From positions 56,176 to 120,175 of the forward strand of contig CAYYRC010000006.1 in assembly GCA_964474045.1 (NCBI GenBank): a stretch of 64,000 nt of DNA, read 5' to 3'. Source of the DNA: JACJWR01 sp964474045. Lineage in GTDB: Bacteria; Actinomycetota; Actinomycetes; S36-B12; UBA10799. Of this stretch, positions 16,219 through 24,778 are shown in pieces; position 1 is the stretch's first letter; every line of letters starts with the position of its first letter. Position numbers and translations under genes: made by a program. Below the pieces are notes generated by a model. It made no database searches and was not told the DNA's origin. It saw only the letters and a list, made by a program, of their open reading frames with translations.

Positions 16219-16989
16219 TCAGGCTCCGCCCGCATGTTCCTCGGCCGCCCGGGACCCGGGGGACTCCTCCCGGCCGGTGCGGACCTCTCGGCGGACCAGG
16301 ATCACCCAGCCGATCGGGAGCATGAGGGCGAACGCGAGCCACTGCCAGGCATAGGCCAGGTGCGGCCCCAGCCCGAGTTCGGGCACCGGCACGGCCTTGA
16401 CCCCGGAGTCCGGCGGCGTGCTGGACATCGCGACCAGGTAGGCGGGATAGACGGCGGTGCCGGGGTTGAGCGCCGTGGGGTCGAGCGCGGTCACCTGGCC
16501 CGCGGGCAGGTCCGCGGGCGTCGGCTGGGTTGCGCGCTCGGACTCCTGCAGCCAACCCGTGACCGTCACCGTCCCTGCCGGCGGCGCCGGGACCGGGGGC
16601 GACTGGCGGGCATCGGCGCTCTGCGGGACCCAGCCCCGCAGCACCTCCACGATCGGGCCGGCGTCGGTCCGCAGGGACGCGACCGACCAGTAGCCGGCGG
16701 AGCCGCCCAGGCTGCGCCGGCGCACAAGGGCGGCGGAGTCGGGCAGGTAGGTGCCGGTCGCCGTCGCTATCCGGTAGCGCCGATCGGGTGGCAGCGCCGC
16801 ATCCGCCGAGGTGAGCTCGGACAACGGTGCGGGGGCGGTCGCGGAGTTCGCGCGGATAAGGGCGTCGGCGGCGCTGCGGTGGACGTGGCGCGAGTACTGC
16901 CAGTTGGCGGCCAGCAGGCACAGCGCCACCCCGACCGGCACCAGGAGGGTGAAGGCGATCCACTTGGGCTGGCGCAGGAAGGAGAACAC
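16219..16989 (-). CDS. SURF1-like cytochrome oxidase assembly protein
   Basis: This 256-residue protein has an N-terminal helix (WIAFTLLVPVGVALCLLAANWQ), an extracytoplasmic domain with RGWVPQS, and a C-terminal helix preceded by GPHLAYAWQWLAFAL, the SURF1 hallmark. SURF1 helps insert haem a into cytochrome c oxidase. The start is GTG 16989. The SDR gene follows on the same strand after 65 nt. No oxidase subunit genes are in the window. Confidence 0.88.
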   Translation of the reverse strand: MFSFLRQPKWIAFTLLVPVGVALCLLAANWQYSRHVHRSAADALIRANSATAPAPLSELTSADAALPPDRRYRIATATGTYLPDSAALVRRRSLGGSAGYWSVASLRTDAGPIVEVLRGWVPQSADARQSPPVPAPPAGTVTVTGWLQESERATQPTPADLPAGQVTALDPTALNPGTAVYPAYLVAMSSTPPDSGVKAVPVPELGLGPHLAYAWQWLAFALMLPIGWVILVRREVRTGREESPGSRAAEEHAGGA

Positions 16990-17014
16990 GGTTCGGGAAG
17001 CAGTACCGGCGCCG

Positions 17015-17236
17015 CTAGTCGACCGGTGAGTCCTCGAGCCGGAAGCCCACTTTCAGCGTCACCTGGAAGTGGCGCACGTCGCCGTCGCGGACGTGGCCGC
17101 GGATGTCGGTGACCTCGAACCAGTCCAGATGCCGGATGGTCTGGTGGGCCCGGCTGACGGCGTTGCGGATGGCGTCGTCGATGCTCTCCGGCGAGGTTCC
17201 GACGATCTCTGTGAGGGCGTACGTGCGGTTGGCCAT
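17015..17236 (-). CDS. Dodecin (flavin-binding small protein)
   Basis: The 73-residue protein matches dodecin along its length: YALTEIVGTSPESIDDAIRN, then HLDWFEVTDIRGHV with the flavin-stacking Trp, and QVTLKVGFRLED at the end. Dodecins form hollow dodecamers that store riboflavin or FMN. ATG 17236 has GGAGG 5 nt upstream. The longer frame upstream has no similarity. Confidence 0.92.
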   Translation of the reverse strand: MANRTYALTEIVGTSPESIDDAIRNAVSRAHQTIRHLDWFEVTDIRGHVRDGDVRHFQVTLKVGFRLEDSPVD

Positions 17237-17290
17237 GCGAGCCTCCGATGCCTGGGCGGGTCTGCGGTGGTGCATCGACCGGGTCGGCCT

Positions 17291-17296
17291 TACGGT
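17291..17296 (+). promoter_or_regulatory. Probable -10 hexamer (TACGGT) of the DUF3099 gene
   Basis: TACGGT is followed by exactly 6 nt and then ATG 17303, the spacing of a leaderless promoter. This favours 17303 over the in-frame ATG at 17297. Confidence 0.45.
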
Positions 17297-17302
17297 ATGC
17301 CT

Positions 17303-17614
17303 ATGCCGAGCCAGTCCCAGGTGTATCGAATCACAGACGCCCACGTGGGCCTGTCGGAGGACCAGCAGGCGCGCACCCGTAGGTACTTGATCTCGATGGC
17401 GATCCGCACGGCGTGCTTCCTGGGGGCGGTCTTCACCGAGGGATGGATTCGCTGGACCCTCGTCGCGGGTGCCGTGCTGCTGCCCTACGTCGCTGTTGTG
17501 ATCGCCAACGGCGGCCGGGAGCGCAACCACGACGGCGAGGACGTCCGCGCCATCTACGTGCAGCCGCAGGCACAGCCTGAGCTCCCCTCCTGGCACCCGG
17601 ACACGCGGGCCTGA
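17303..17614 (+). CDS. DUF3099 family membrane protein
   Basis: This 103-residue actinobacterial protein has YRITDAHVGLSEDQQ at the N-terminus, two transmembrane helices (MAIRTACFLGAVFTEGW and WTLVAGAVLLPYVAVVIAN) and the conserved NGGRER after the second. The function of the family is unknown. It is divergent from dodecin. A hairpin overlaps its stop. Confidence 0.85.
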   Translation: MPSQSQVYRITDAHVGLSEDQQARTRRYLISMAIRTACFLGAVFTEGWIRWTLVAGAVLLPYVAVVIANGGRERNHDGEDVRAIYVQPQAQPELPSWHPDTRA

Positions 17615-17641
17615 GAGCGCGCCCGGGCGGCGCGACCGCTC
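17615..17641. terminator. Bidirectional hairpin between DUF3099 and TldE genes
   Basis: Outer GAGCG/CGCTC and inner GCGCC/GGCGC pair around a 5-nt loop (CGGGC). The hairpin spans the 25 nt between two convergent stop codons. Confidence 0.55.
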
Positions 17642-19058
17642 AGATCGCCGCGGAAGGCGTGGACAGCCCGAAGTCGCCTACCACCAGCGGCGGCATCGAG
17701 GTCCGGCTGAAGTAGTCGGCCCACTCGCGCGGCAGGCAGCGGACCGGGTCGCCGGCATCGACGATCCGACCCAGCAGGGCCATCGGCGAGTCGTTGAAGC
17801 GGAAGTTGCCGGCGCCGCCGACGACCCGCCCGTCGCGCACGAGATAGGTCCCGTCGCGGGTGAGCCCGGTGACGAGCATCGCCTGCGGGTCGACGTCGCG
17901 GATGTACCACAGGCTGGTGATGAGCAGCGCGTCGTCGGTACGCGCCACCACGTCGGCCAGGCTGCCCCAGCCGTCCGCGTCGTGCAGCGCCAGGTTGGCG
18001 GCCGAGGGTGCGAACGGCAGGTCGAGGTCCGCGGCCCCCGCGCGGGTGGTCATAAGCGCGGCCAGCTTACCCTCGGCCACCCAGTCCACGGCGTCGATCG
18101 GGGCCCCGGTGTCGAACACCGTGGCGGCGGCGCCGCTGGTGGGGGTCCACAACCGATCGGTTGCCTGGATCCCGGCGGCTTGCGGGTCTGAGCGCAGCGT
18201 CAGCGGTCGCGGCGACAGCGCCTCGCCCAGCATGGTCGGCGCCGCACCGGGGCCGCTGAACGGGCTGCGGCCCTCGGCGGCGTCACGCGCCACAGCGGCC
18301 CACCAGAACACGATCATCAGGTCCGCGACGGCCGACGGCGTCAGGATGACCGTGCGCGGGGCTGCTGGGACGTCGACGCACTCCGCCTGCAGCCGCAGGC
18401 CCTCGCGCACCTCGGCGATCGCCCGCGGCACGTCGATGTCGGTGAGCAGGTCCGCGGCGGCGCCGCTCCAGGCGGAGCGGCGCCGGCCCTGTGACTTCGC
18501 CGAGACCTCGAAGCGCGCCGAGCGCTCCACCGCCCGCCAGCGCGCCCCGGCAGAGGTGCCGATGTGCTCGGTCAGCACGGACTGCTCGGCGTAGCCGAAG
18601 AACTCAAGGGGTCCCTCGCTGCTGCCGCCGCCGCCGCCGTCGGCGAAGGCGTCGGCGAGGGCAGGCAGTTCGGGCAGCATCGTCGGGCCGGCCGCGGGAA
18701 GGTCGAAGTCGGCGCTCCGGGCGCCCGTCGGCAACTCCGACTCCTCGCCGGCGGTCTGTCCTGCTGCCGCGGCCGCCGCCGCCGCTGCCTCCGCCTCGGC
18801 CAGCACGTGCGGCCAGTCGTCGACGGGGCCGCTGCGGGTGGCGATCGACTTGCCGCTGGTAGTGCTGCCGGGCGCCCCGACCACGTCTGCGATGGCTGTG
18901 ATCGTCACCGTGCAGCTGCTTGCGAGGCCGTTCGTCGTGGCCATCGACAGCGCCCAGCGCAGGTTGGCCTCGTGTGCAGTCTCGACCGCCACCACCGTGG
19001 CCGACCCGCTCGCGGCGGCCAGCACCTGCTCGACGACCGTCGCCGGCGACCCAGTCAT
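17640..19058 (-). CDS. TldE/PmbA-like subunit of a TldD-TldE protease
   Basis: The 472-residue protein is the non-catalytic partner type. It lacks the HExxxH motif, and its C-terminal part has LWYIRDVDPQAMLVTGLTRD and the signature GNFRFNDSPMALL of PmbA. Long Ala runs and a Gly-rich loop (residues about 85-145) are lineage insertions. With TldD it forms a barrel-like metalloprotease that cleaves unfolded peptides and, in some bacteria, matures peptide natural products. Start ATG 19058 overlaps the tldD stop by 4 bp. Confidence 0.88.
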   Translation of the reverse strand: MTGSPATVVEQVLAAASGSATVVAVETAHEANLRWALSMATTNGLASSCTVTITAIADVVGAPGSTTSGKSIATRSGPVDDWPHVLAEAEAAAAAAAAAGQTAGEESELPTGARSADFDLPAAGPTMLPELPALADAFADGGGGGSSEGPLEFFGYAEQSVLTEHIGTSAGARWRAVERSARFEVSAKSQGRRRSAWSGAAADLLTDIDVPRAIAEVREGLRLQAECVDVPAAPRTVILTPSAVADLMIVFWWAAVARDAAEGRSPFSGPGAAPTMLGEALSPRPLTLRSDPQAAGIQATDRLWTPTSGAAATVFDTGAPIDAVDWVAEGKLAALMTTRAGAADLDLPFAPSAANLALHDADGWGSLADVVARTDDALLITSLWYIRDVDPQAMLVTGLTRDGTYLVRDGRVVGGAGNFRFNDSPMALLGRIVDAGDPVRCLPREWADYFSRTSMPPLVVGDFGLSTPSAAI

Positions 19059-20563
19059 GATGCCTCCCCGGATGCCGTGCGCAGCACGTTGACGCCACTG
19101 AAGACGGCCGCCGGGCAGCCGTGGCTGACCGCCGCTACCTGCCCGGGCTGGCCCTTGCCGCAGTTGAGCGCCCCGCCCAACTCGTAGGTCTGCTCGCCGC
19201 CCAGGGCCACGAGACCGGCCCAGAAGTCCAGGGTGTCGCTCTGGTACGCGATGTCCTTGACCTGTCCCGCCAGGTGCCCGTTGCGGATGCGCAGGAAGCG
19301 CTGGGCCGTGAACTGGAAGTTGCGCCTGCTCATGTCGATCGACCAGCTCTTGTCGCCCACGACGAGCAGACCGTCGGTCACCCCGGCGACGAGGGCTTCC
19401 AGGTCGCCGCCCCCGACGGCCGGCTGCAACGACACGTTGGGCATCCGCTGGATCTGGACGTGCCCCGCGTCATCTGCGTAGGCACAGCCGTTGGACGCCC
19501 CTGCGCCCAGCCGCGCGGCCCCCCAGCGGTCCAGCTGGTAGCCCACGAGCACTCCCTCACGCACCAGGTCCCATCGCCCCGCCGCGACGCCCTCGTGGTC
19601 CCAGGCGACGGTGGACAGCCCCTGCGGCACTGTGCGGTCGCCCGTCACATGCATGAGCTGCGACCCGTAGCGCAGGCCTCCCAGCCCGTCGGGGGTGGCG
19701 AACGAGGTGCCCGCGTAGTTGGCCTCGAAACCGACCGCGCGGTCGTACTCGGTGGCGTGCCCGACGCTCTCGTGGATCGTCAGCCACAGGTTCGACGGCG
19801 CGATGACCAGGTCGTAGCGGCCAGGCTCCAGCGCGGGGGCGGCGACCCGCTGCGCCAGGTGGTCGCCGAGCCCGGCGACCTCGGCATCCCACGCTGGCTC
19901 GAGGGCGTACTCCCACCCGGCGCCCCTGGGCGCCAGCGTCGTGCGCATGTCCTCGAAACCGCCGTCGGTCACGGCGATCGCGGTGACCTCCGGCTGACAG
20001 CGCACCCGCTGCTGCCGGGTCCGCGCCCCGGCCGAGTCGGCGTAGAACAGCTGTTCCTTGGCCGCGCTGAAGGCGGCGGCGGTGTGGTGGACCGCGGGGT
20101 GCCCCGCGCACGTCCCCGACCACTCCGCCAGCCGCGAGAGCACCTGCCCGTCGCCGACCTCCGTGGGGTCGCAGTCGTAGTCGCTCACCCAGGTGCCGAC
20201 ATGTGCCGGCTCTGGGGCCAGCTCGACCGCCGGGCCCCCCAGCCTGGCGGTCGACCGGGCGAGGCCGATCGCCCGCACGACGCACGCCACCGCGGCGTCC
20301 GGGGTCAGCTCGGAAGTGGCTGCGAAGCCCCAGGCGCCGTCGGCGATGACCCGTATCCCGATGCCGGCCGAGCGCGAGGTCATGGTTACCTCGGGGGAGC
20401 CGTCGCGCAGCTGCACGTGCCGCTCCGACATCACCTGGACCCGCACATCGCACCAGCTGGCACCACCTTCCGCGGCGCCGGCCCCGGCCGCGGCCGCCGT
20501 CAGGGCGGCGTCGGCGATCGCGTCGAGCGGCAGCGCCGCGAAGGAGTCGTCGATCGGCCTCAT
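19055..20563 (-). CDS. tldD: TldD, catalytic subunit of the TldD-TldE metalloprotease
   Basis: The 502-residue protein has the zinc motif HESVGHATEYD (HExxxH), the nearby GTSFATP, and C-terminal segments RMPNVSLQP and GLLVVGDKSWSIDMSRRNFQF. It is co-translated with TldE through a 4-bp overlap. ATG 20563 lies 6 nt after TAGGCT on the minus strand, so it is probably leaderless. No peptide precursor gene was seen nearby, so a general role in peptide turnover is more likely than natural-product maturation. Confidence 0.9.
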   Translation of the reverse strand: MRPIDDSFAALPLDAIADAALTAAAAGAGAAEGGASWCDVRVQVMSERHVQLRDGSPEVTMTSRSAGIGIRVIADGAWGFAATSELTPDAAVACVVRAIGLARSTARLGGPAVELAPEPAHVGTWVSDYDCDPTEVGDGQVLSRLAEWSGTCAGHPAVHHTAAAFSAAKEQLFYADSAGARTRQQRVRCQPEVTAIAVTDGGFEDMRTTLAPRGAGWEYALEPAWDAEVAGLGDHLAQRVAAPALEPGRYDLVIAPSNLWLTIHESVGHATEYDRAVGFEANYAGTSFATPDGLGGLRYGSQLMHVTGDRTVPQGLSTVAWDHEGVAAGRWDLVREGVLVGYQLDRWGAARLGAGASNGCAYADDAGHVQIQRMPNVSLQPAVGGGDLEALVAGVTDGLLVVGDKSWSIDMSRRNFQFTAQRFLRIRNGHLAGQVKDIAYQSDTLDFWAGLVALGGEQTYELGGALNCGKGQPGQVAAVSHGCPAAVFSGVNVLRTASGEAS

Positions 20564-20569
20564 GCGGCG

Positions 20570-20575
20570 AGCCTA
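20570..20575 (-). promoter_or_regulatory. Probable -10 hexamer (TAGGCT) of tldD
   Basis: On the minus strand TAGGCT is 6 nt upstream of ATG 20563. It is divergent from the sixA-like promoter; the two share a 54-bp intergenic space. Confidence 0.45.
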
Positions 20576-20605
20576 GTCAACACCCATGGGGGTCGCCTTT
20601 CCGTC

Positions 20606-20611
20606 TACTCT
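20606..20611 (+). promoter_or_regulatory. Probable -10 hexamer (TACTCT) of the SixA-like gene
   Basis: TACTCT is followed by 6 nt and ATG 20618, a leaderless arrangement. Confidence 0.4.
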
Positions 20612-20617
20612 GCGGCC

Positions 20618-21124
20618 ATGCCGACACTCGTCCTGCTGCGTCACGCCAAGTCCGCCTGGCCGCCCGGGGTGCCGGACGACCAGCGGCCGCTGAACGTCCG
20701 CGGGCGCCGCGACGCGGTCGCGGCCGGATTGGTGCTGGCGGCACGGGAGTCGATCGACCTGGCCCTTGTGTCCCCAGCCCAGCGGGCGCGCGAGACCTAT
20801 GCGCTGCTCGCGCCCACGTTGGGCGACGCGCCCGCCCCGACGTACGACGAGCGCATCTACGAGGCTGACCCCGCTGACCTGTTGGACGTCCTGGGGGAGG
20901 TCCCGGCCGGCATCCGGCGGGTGCTGATGGTCGGGCACAACCCGGGGATCGAGATGCTCGCGCTCCGGCTGTCGCAGCCCCAGGAGACGCCGGACTTCCT
21001 GCAGATGGTGACCAAGTACCCCACGTCGGGGATCGCCGAGATCGAACTGACGGGGGACTGGTCGCAGATCTCCACCTCGGCCGGCCAGGGCGAGCTGGTC
21101 AGCTTCGCGGTGCCGCGCGGCTGA
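20618..21124 (+). CDS. SixA-like histidine phosphatase
   Basis: This 168-residue histidine-phosphatase-superfamily protein has LVLLRHAKSAW at the start (catalytic His in RHA), QRARETYALL, and VLMVGHNPGIEML with the second His. The short length and RHAKS motif fit SixA, which removes phosphate from phosphohistidine. The target here is unknown. It is convergent with serB over a hairpin. Confidence 0.85.
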   Translation: MPTLVLLRHAKSAWPPGVPDDQRPLNVRGRRDAVAAGLVLAARESIDLALVSPAQRARETYALLAPTLGDAPAPTYDERIYEADPADLLDVLGEVPAGIRRVLMVGHNPGIEMLALRLSQPQETPDFLQMVTKYPTSGIAEIELTGDWSQISTSAGQGELVSFAVPRG

Positions 21125-21152
21125 CGCCTACCCGGGTTAGCGTCCGTCAGCC
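21119..21152. terminator. Bidirectional hairpin between sixA-like gene and serB
   Basis: GGCTGACG (21119-21126) pairs with CGTCAGCC (21145-21152) across an 18-nt loop and covers both convergent stop codons. Confidence 0.5.
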
Positions 21153-22309
21153 TCGTCGATCTCCTCGCGGGTGATGCCCAGGACGTAGAGCACAGCGTCC
21201 AGGTAGGGCACGTTCACCGTGGTGTCCGCCGCCGCGCGCAGGGCCGGTTTGGCGTTGAACGCGATCCCCAGCCCTGCCAGGCTGATCATGTCCAGGTCGT
21301 TGGCGCCGTCGCCGATGGCCACGGTCTGCTCCAGCGGGATGCCGGCATCGGCCGCGAAGCGGCGCAGGGCCTCGGCCTTGGCCCGCCGGTCCACCACCTC
21401 GCCCAGGACGTTGCCGGTCAGGACGCCGTCGCGCACCTCCAGGGTGTTGGCGAGCGCGTAGTCGACCCCCAGCTCCGCGGCCAGCGGCTCCACCACGTCG
21501 GTGAAGCCCCCACTCACGACGGCGATCCGGTAGCCCAGCCGCTTGAGCGTCCGGCACAGGGTGCGGGCGCCGGGGGTGAGCCGCACCGTGTCGCGCACCT
21601 GGTCAAGGGCGCTCGTCGGCACGCCGGCCAGCAGCGCCACCCGCGCTCGCAGGCTTTGCTCGAAGTCCAGCTCGCCGCGCATGGCGGCCTCGGTGACCTC
21701 GCGCACCTCCTCCTCGCAGCCGGCGTGCGCGGCGATCAGCTCGATCACCTCCTGCTGGATCAACGTCGAGTCGACGTCCATCACCACCAGATGCGTTCCG
21801 CGCATGGCGAGGGCCAACGGCTGGACGGCCACGTCCAGGCCGCTGGCGGCGGACTCTGCGGCCAGGGCTTCGCGCAGATCCCGCTCCTCGGCCCCGGACA
21901 CGGTCAGGCGCAGCACCACCAGCGGGTAGCCGGCCACCCGCTCGATCCGGTCGATGTTCCCGCCCAGGCCCGCGATCCGGCGGGTGACGCTGCCCAGGGC
22001 TGCTGTTCCCAGCGGCTCGCCCATGACGGTGACGAGGATCCGCCCGCGCCGCCGTGCGTCCTGCAACGACGGTTCCTCGTCCACCGACATCGTCATGTCG
22101 TGCTCCGCCGCGGTGCGCTGCACCGCCGCGACCGCCGTCGCGGGATCGTCGGCGTCCAGCAGCAGGCACAGCACCAGCTCGCCGCGGATGACGATCTGCT
22201 CGGCGTCGAGCACCTCGGTCCGGGTGGCGCGCAGGGACTCCAGCAGGTCGGCGGTGACGCCGGGGTGGTCGCGGCCGGAGAGGGTGAGGAGTACGGGGTT
22301 CATCGACAT
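21137..22309 (-). CDS. serB: Phosphoserine phosphatase with two ACT domains
   Basis: The 390-residue protein has two N-terminal ACT domains (SGRDHPGVTADLLESL and later GRILVTVMGEPLGTAALGSVTRRI), then a HAD phosphatase with the catalytic Asp pair in VVMDVDSTLI, Ser in VVSGGFTDV and Lys/Asp in AIGDGANDLDMI. It catalyses the last step of serine synthesis, and the ACT domains allow serine feedback as in mycobacterial SerB2. TAGGCT precedes the start by 3 nt; the in-frame ATG at 22303 is an alternative. Confidence 0.95.
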   Translation of the reverse strand: MSMNPVLLTLSGRDHPGVTADLLESLRATRTEVLDAEQIVIRGELVLCLLLDADDPATAVAAVQRTAAEHDMTMSVDEEPSLQDARRRGRILVTVMGEPLGTAALGSVTRRIAGLGGNIDRIERVAGYPLVVLRLTVSGAEERDLREALAAESAASGLDVAVQPLALAMRGTHLVVMDVDSTLIQQEVIELIAAHAGCEEEVREVTEAAMRGELDFEQSLRARVALLAGVPTSALDQVRDTVRLTPGARTLCRTLKRLGYRIAVVSGGFTDVVEPLAAELGVDYALANTLEVRDGVLTGNVLGEVVDRRAKAEALRRFAADAGIPLEQTVAIGDGANDLDMISLAGLGIAFNAKPALRAAADTTVNVPYLDAVLYVLGITREEIDEADGR

Positions 22310-22358
22310 CGCAGCCTAGTGGCCGCCCAAGGCATCGCCGACGGTCGCGGTGCTGGGT

Positions 22359-22364
22359 TAGCCT
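22359..22364 (+). promoter_or_regulatory. Probable -10 hexamer (TAGCCT) of the TAP-like hydrolase gene
   Basis: TAGCCT, 6 nt, then ATG 22371; no -35 is evident. Confidence 0.4.
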
Positions 22365-22370
22365 CGCCGC

Positions 22371-23990
22371 ATGTCCGATGTGAGGCCACCGGGACGCTGG
22401 CCGCTGGTGCTCGCCGCGGTGGTCGCCCTGGTCGTGGCGGCCGGCCTGCTCGGCTACCGGCTGGTCGCAGGCGGCAGCGGCGGCAACGGCGGCGACGAGG
22501 TGTCCAGGTCAGCCGGGGGACCTGCGCCAGCCGGACTCGACTGGCAGGCCTGCGCGGACGCGCCCGATCAGCAATGTGCCTTCTTGGTGGTTCCCGCGTC
22601 CTGGTCCGACCCGTCGGGCCGCACCTTCCGACTTCATGTGCGGCGGTTGCCGGCGCAGCCGACCTCGACCGCGGAGCCGGTGCTGGGGAGTCTGGTGATC
22701 AACACCGGCGGTCCCGGGATTCCGTCGAGCGCGTACGCGTTGGGGTCGCTGTCCGCGGCCGCGTCGCCGTTGCGCGCCAAGTTCGACCTCGTCTGGCCGG
22801 ACCCGCGCGGGACCGGACTGTCGGAGCCGACGTTGGTCACCTGCCCGCAGGAGCCGCTGCTCACTCGGCAGGAGCCGGCCGCCGGGGCGTTCACCTGGCC
22901 GCAGGTCACGGGTTTCCGGATCGGGCAGGAGGCGCCGCTCGGGGCGGAGTGCATGCGCCGCAACGCGGTCGACGGAAAGCTGTTGGGCACCCGGGAAGTG
23001 GTGCGTGACCTCGACGCCTTGCGGCAGGCGCTCGGCGACGACCAGTTGACCTTCCTCGGCTATAGCTACGGCACCCGCATCGGCACCCAGTACGCGCAGG
23101 CGTTCCCCGATCGCGTGCGAGCCATGGTCCTCGACGGCAGCGTGGACCCCAGCGGCACGGTCATGGGCCTCGGGTCGACGTTGGCGGCCGGGGGTGTCGA
23201 GTCGTCGCAGTTCGTCCGGTCGTCGTTGCCGCCGGGCATGCAGGGCGTGTACGACGAGGTCGTGCAGCGGCTGCGCACCGAGGTGATCGACGTCGACGGC
23301 GCGGTCACCACGCGGTGGACCTTCGGCTGGGACCTGGCCGCCCTGGCCGGCGGCCAGCCCAGTGCGGCGGCGAATGAGCAGATCTCCCAATTGCTGTGCG
23401 ACCTTGCCCGCGCCGCGTCCTCGCCCCCCGGCCCATGCGCCGAACGCGGGCCCGTCGTCGAATCGTCGGCCGGCGCCTCGGATCCGCCGGTGTCGCTCAG
23501 CGACGTGGACGAAGTGTCCGGCGCCGGCGGCACCATGACCGGTGCGCCAGCAGAGCCCATGGCGCTCTCGCCGGCCAAGCAGTTGATCAACTGCGCGGAC
23601 CTCGCCGGGCGCCCCGACGCCGCGGCGCTGGCGTCGTTGATGCCGCCGGCCGATCAGCCCGACACCCCGCTGCCAGCCTCGGTGGTGCTCATGTACGTGC
23701 CGATGTGTTCGGGCTACCCCGAGGCCTGGGCCCCCATCGGGCCCATGACCCCGGCGGTGGACGGTCCTCCTCCGCTGTTCGTCAACGGCACCGCCGACCC
23801 GGCCACCCCCATCGATGGCGCCCGGGCGATGCAGGCGTTCTTCCCCGGTGCCCGGATGGTCGCCCTGCCCACCGCGCAGCACGGGGTGTTCCCGGCCGCG
23901 GGATCGACGTGCGTCAACGCTGCTGTGACGAGCTACCTGCTGACGGCGGTGTCGCCCCAGGCGGACGTGAACTGCCCCGCGACCCCCTGA
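22371..23990 (+). CDS. Membrane-anchored alpha/beta hydrolase, tripeptidyl aminopeptidase-like
   Basis: The 539-residue protein has an N-terminal membrane anchor (LVLAAVVALVVAAGLLGYRL) and an extracytoplasmic hydrolase. NTGGPGIPSS forms the oxyanion region, DPRGTGLS follows, GYSYGT holds the nucleophile Ser, and the C-terminal TAP-like part has NGTADPATPID (Asp) and AQHGVF (His). Related enzymes (peptidase S33) cleave short peptides at the surface. Cys residues in the lid suggest disulfides. It ends at a hairpin shared with the convergent secreted-protein gene. Confidence 0.87.
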   Translation: MSDVRPPGRWPLVLAAVVALVVAAGLLGYRLVAGGSGGNGGDEVSRSAGGPAPAGLDWQACADAPDQQCAFLVVPASWSDPSGRTFRLHVRRLPAQPTSTAEPVLGSLVINTGGPGIPSSAYALGSLSAAASPLRAKFDLVWPDPRGTGLSEPTLVTCPQEPLLTRQEPAAGAFTWPQVTGFRIGQEAPLGAECMRRNAVDGKLLGTREVVRDLDALRQALGDDQLTFLGYSYGTRIGTQYAQAFPDRVRAMVLDGSVDPSGTVMGLGSTLAAGGVESSQFVRSSLPPGMQGVYDEVVQRLRTEVIDVDGAVTTRWTFGWDLAALAGGQPSAAANEQISQLLCDLARAASSPPGPCAERGPVVESSAGASDPPVSLSDVDEVSGAGGTMTGAPAEPMALSPAKQLINCADLAGRPDAAALASLMPPADQPDTPLPASVVLMYVPMCSGYPEAWAPIGPMTPAVDGPPPLFVNGTADPATPIDGARAMQAFFPGARMVALPTAQHGVFPAAGSTCVNAAVTSYLLTAVSPQADVNCPATP

Positions 23991-24017
23991 CCCACCGTTC
24001 ACTTGGGGGTTCAGGGG
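23984..24017. terminator. Bidirectional hairpin terminator
   Basis: CCCCTGA-CCC (23984-23993) pairs with GGG-T-TCAGGGG (24007-24017) with one bulge. It overlaps the stop of the TAP-like hydrolase and lies 25 nt after the convergent gene's stop. Confidence 0.55.
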
Positions 24018-24041
24018 ATGGCGGGGACGGATCAGCGCGGA

Positions 24042-24662
24042 TCAGCTCCAGCCCTTGGTCATGTGGAGCTCGAAGTTTTTGAAGTAGTCCGAGTCGCCGT
24101 GGCGCTTGCCGGTGAACGCCGCGCCCGCGATGGGGGACACGTAGTGGTGCACGGTGCCGACCCAGTAGGACTTCGACTGGTAGCTCACCGACAGCCAGGG
24201 ACAGCCCCAGGCCGGGTTCTCGCCGTCCACCTCGATGGCCTTGAAGACGCTGTTCTCCTTCGCGTCCTCGGCGCTGCGGAAGACGCGCAGCTGCACGTCG
24301 TCCACGCCGGCGAAGTTGCCCGTGTAGGCCTTGGACTGGCCGGGCTGCAGGGCGGTGGCGCTGAACCAGCTGGTGAAGACCTCGTGTTCGCGCACCCAGA
24401 CCGTGCTGCCGGTGTCGTTGCGGAAGGTCACTCGGGTCCCCTTCGTGAACGAGGCGTCCGACTCCGTCTCGGCCGCGGGCGTCGCCGGTGCGGGCGCCGT
24501 GGCCGCTGGTGCCGGAGCGGGCGCCGTGGCCGCTGGCGCCGGAGCGGGCGCAGCTGGCGCGGCGAAGGCCGGGACGCTGGCGAGGCCGGCGATGGAGCCC
24601 GCGGCGAGCAGGGCCGCAGCTGCACGGCGTGCGAATCGCGTGGTCGTGGTGGTGGTTGCCAT
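24042..24662 (-). CDS. Secreted protein of unknown function, paralog A
   Basis: The 206-residue precursor has a Sec signal peptide (RFARRAAAALLAAGSIAGLA, cleavage after AFA) and a Pro/Ala linker of 9-residue repeats, then a conserved domain of about 140 residues. The domain starts FTKGTRVTFRNDTGSTVWVREHE, contains GVDDVQLRVFRSAEDAKENSVFKAIEVD and ends HMTKGWS. It is about two-thirds identical to the protein at 30697-31326. I do not recognise the fold; beta-strand-like alternation suggests a small beta domain. ATG 24662 has GAGGAG 6 nt upstream. Promoter and operators match those of paralog B. Confidence 0.8.
   Translation of the reverse strand: MATTTTTTRFARRAAAALLAAGSIAGLASVPAFAAPAAPAPAPAATAPAPAPAATAPAPATPAAETESDASFTKGTRVTFRNDTGSTVWVREHEVFTSWFSATALQPGQSKAYTGNFAGVDDVQLRVFRSAEDAKENSVFKAIEVDGENPAWGCPWLSVSYQSKSYWVGTVHHYVSPIAGAAFTGKRHGDSDYFKNFELHMTKGWS
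24490..24570 (-). repeat. 27-bp tandem repeat coding for the Pro/Ala linker
   Basis: GCGGGCGCCGTGGCCGCTGG-type units start at 24490, 24517 and, shortened, 24544, with a 27-bp period (9 codons). They encode the linker between signal peptide and domain in paralog A. Linker length may vary between strains. Confidence 0.8.
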
Positions 24663-24702
24663 GGGGTACTCCTCGTTGGTCGCTTCAGTGGTTGCTGCGT
24701 CC

Positions 24703-24731
24703 AATGTGAGGGCGCCCCGAACCGACTTCAA
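24703..24731 (-). promoter_or_regulatory. Predicted promoter of paralog A
   Basis: On the minus strand TTGAAG (24726-24731) and CACATT (24703-24708) are 17 bp apart. The same boxes and spacing occur before paralog B although the spacer sequence differs, and a 24-bp block over the -10 and leader (24685-24708) is identical in both. Confidence 0.6.
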
Positions 24732-24744
24732 TGCCGTGCGAACC

Positions 24745-24778
24745 GAAACCGTTTTCGACTCTGGTGGAAACCGATTTC
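24745..24778. promoter_or_regulatory. Tandem operator-like palindromes GAAACCGWTTTC (paralog A)
   Basis: GAAACCGTTTTC at 24745-24756 and GAAACCGATTTC at 24767-24778 are 22 bp apart, two helical turns. They lie 13 bp upstream of the -35. The GAAANCGNTTTC pattern with a central CG resembles LacI-family sites. The upstream position would suit an activator. The rest of the 434-bp space to the deaminase gene shows no further gene. Confidence 0.6.

Noticed and set aside
24480..24570. Tandem repeats that might suggest a CRISPR or minisatellite
   Set aside because: The units are in frame and encode a Pro/Ala linker inside a secreted protein; there are no spacers.
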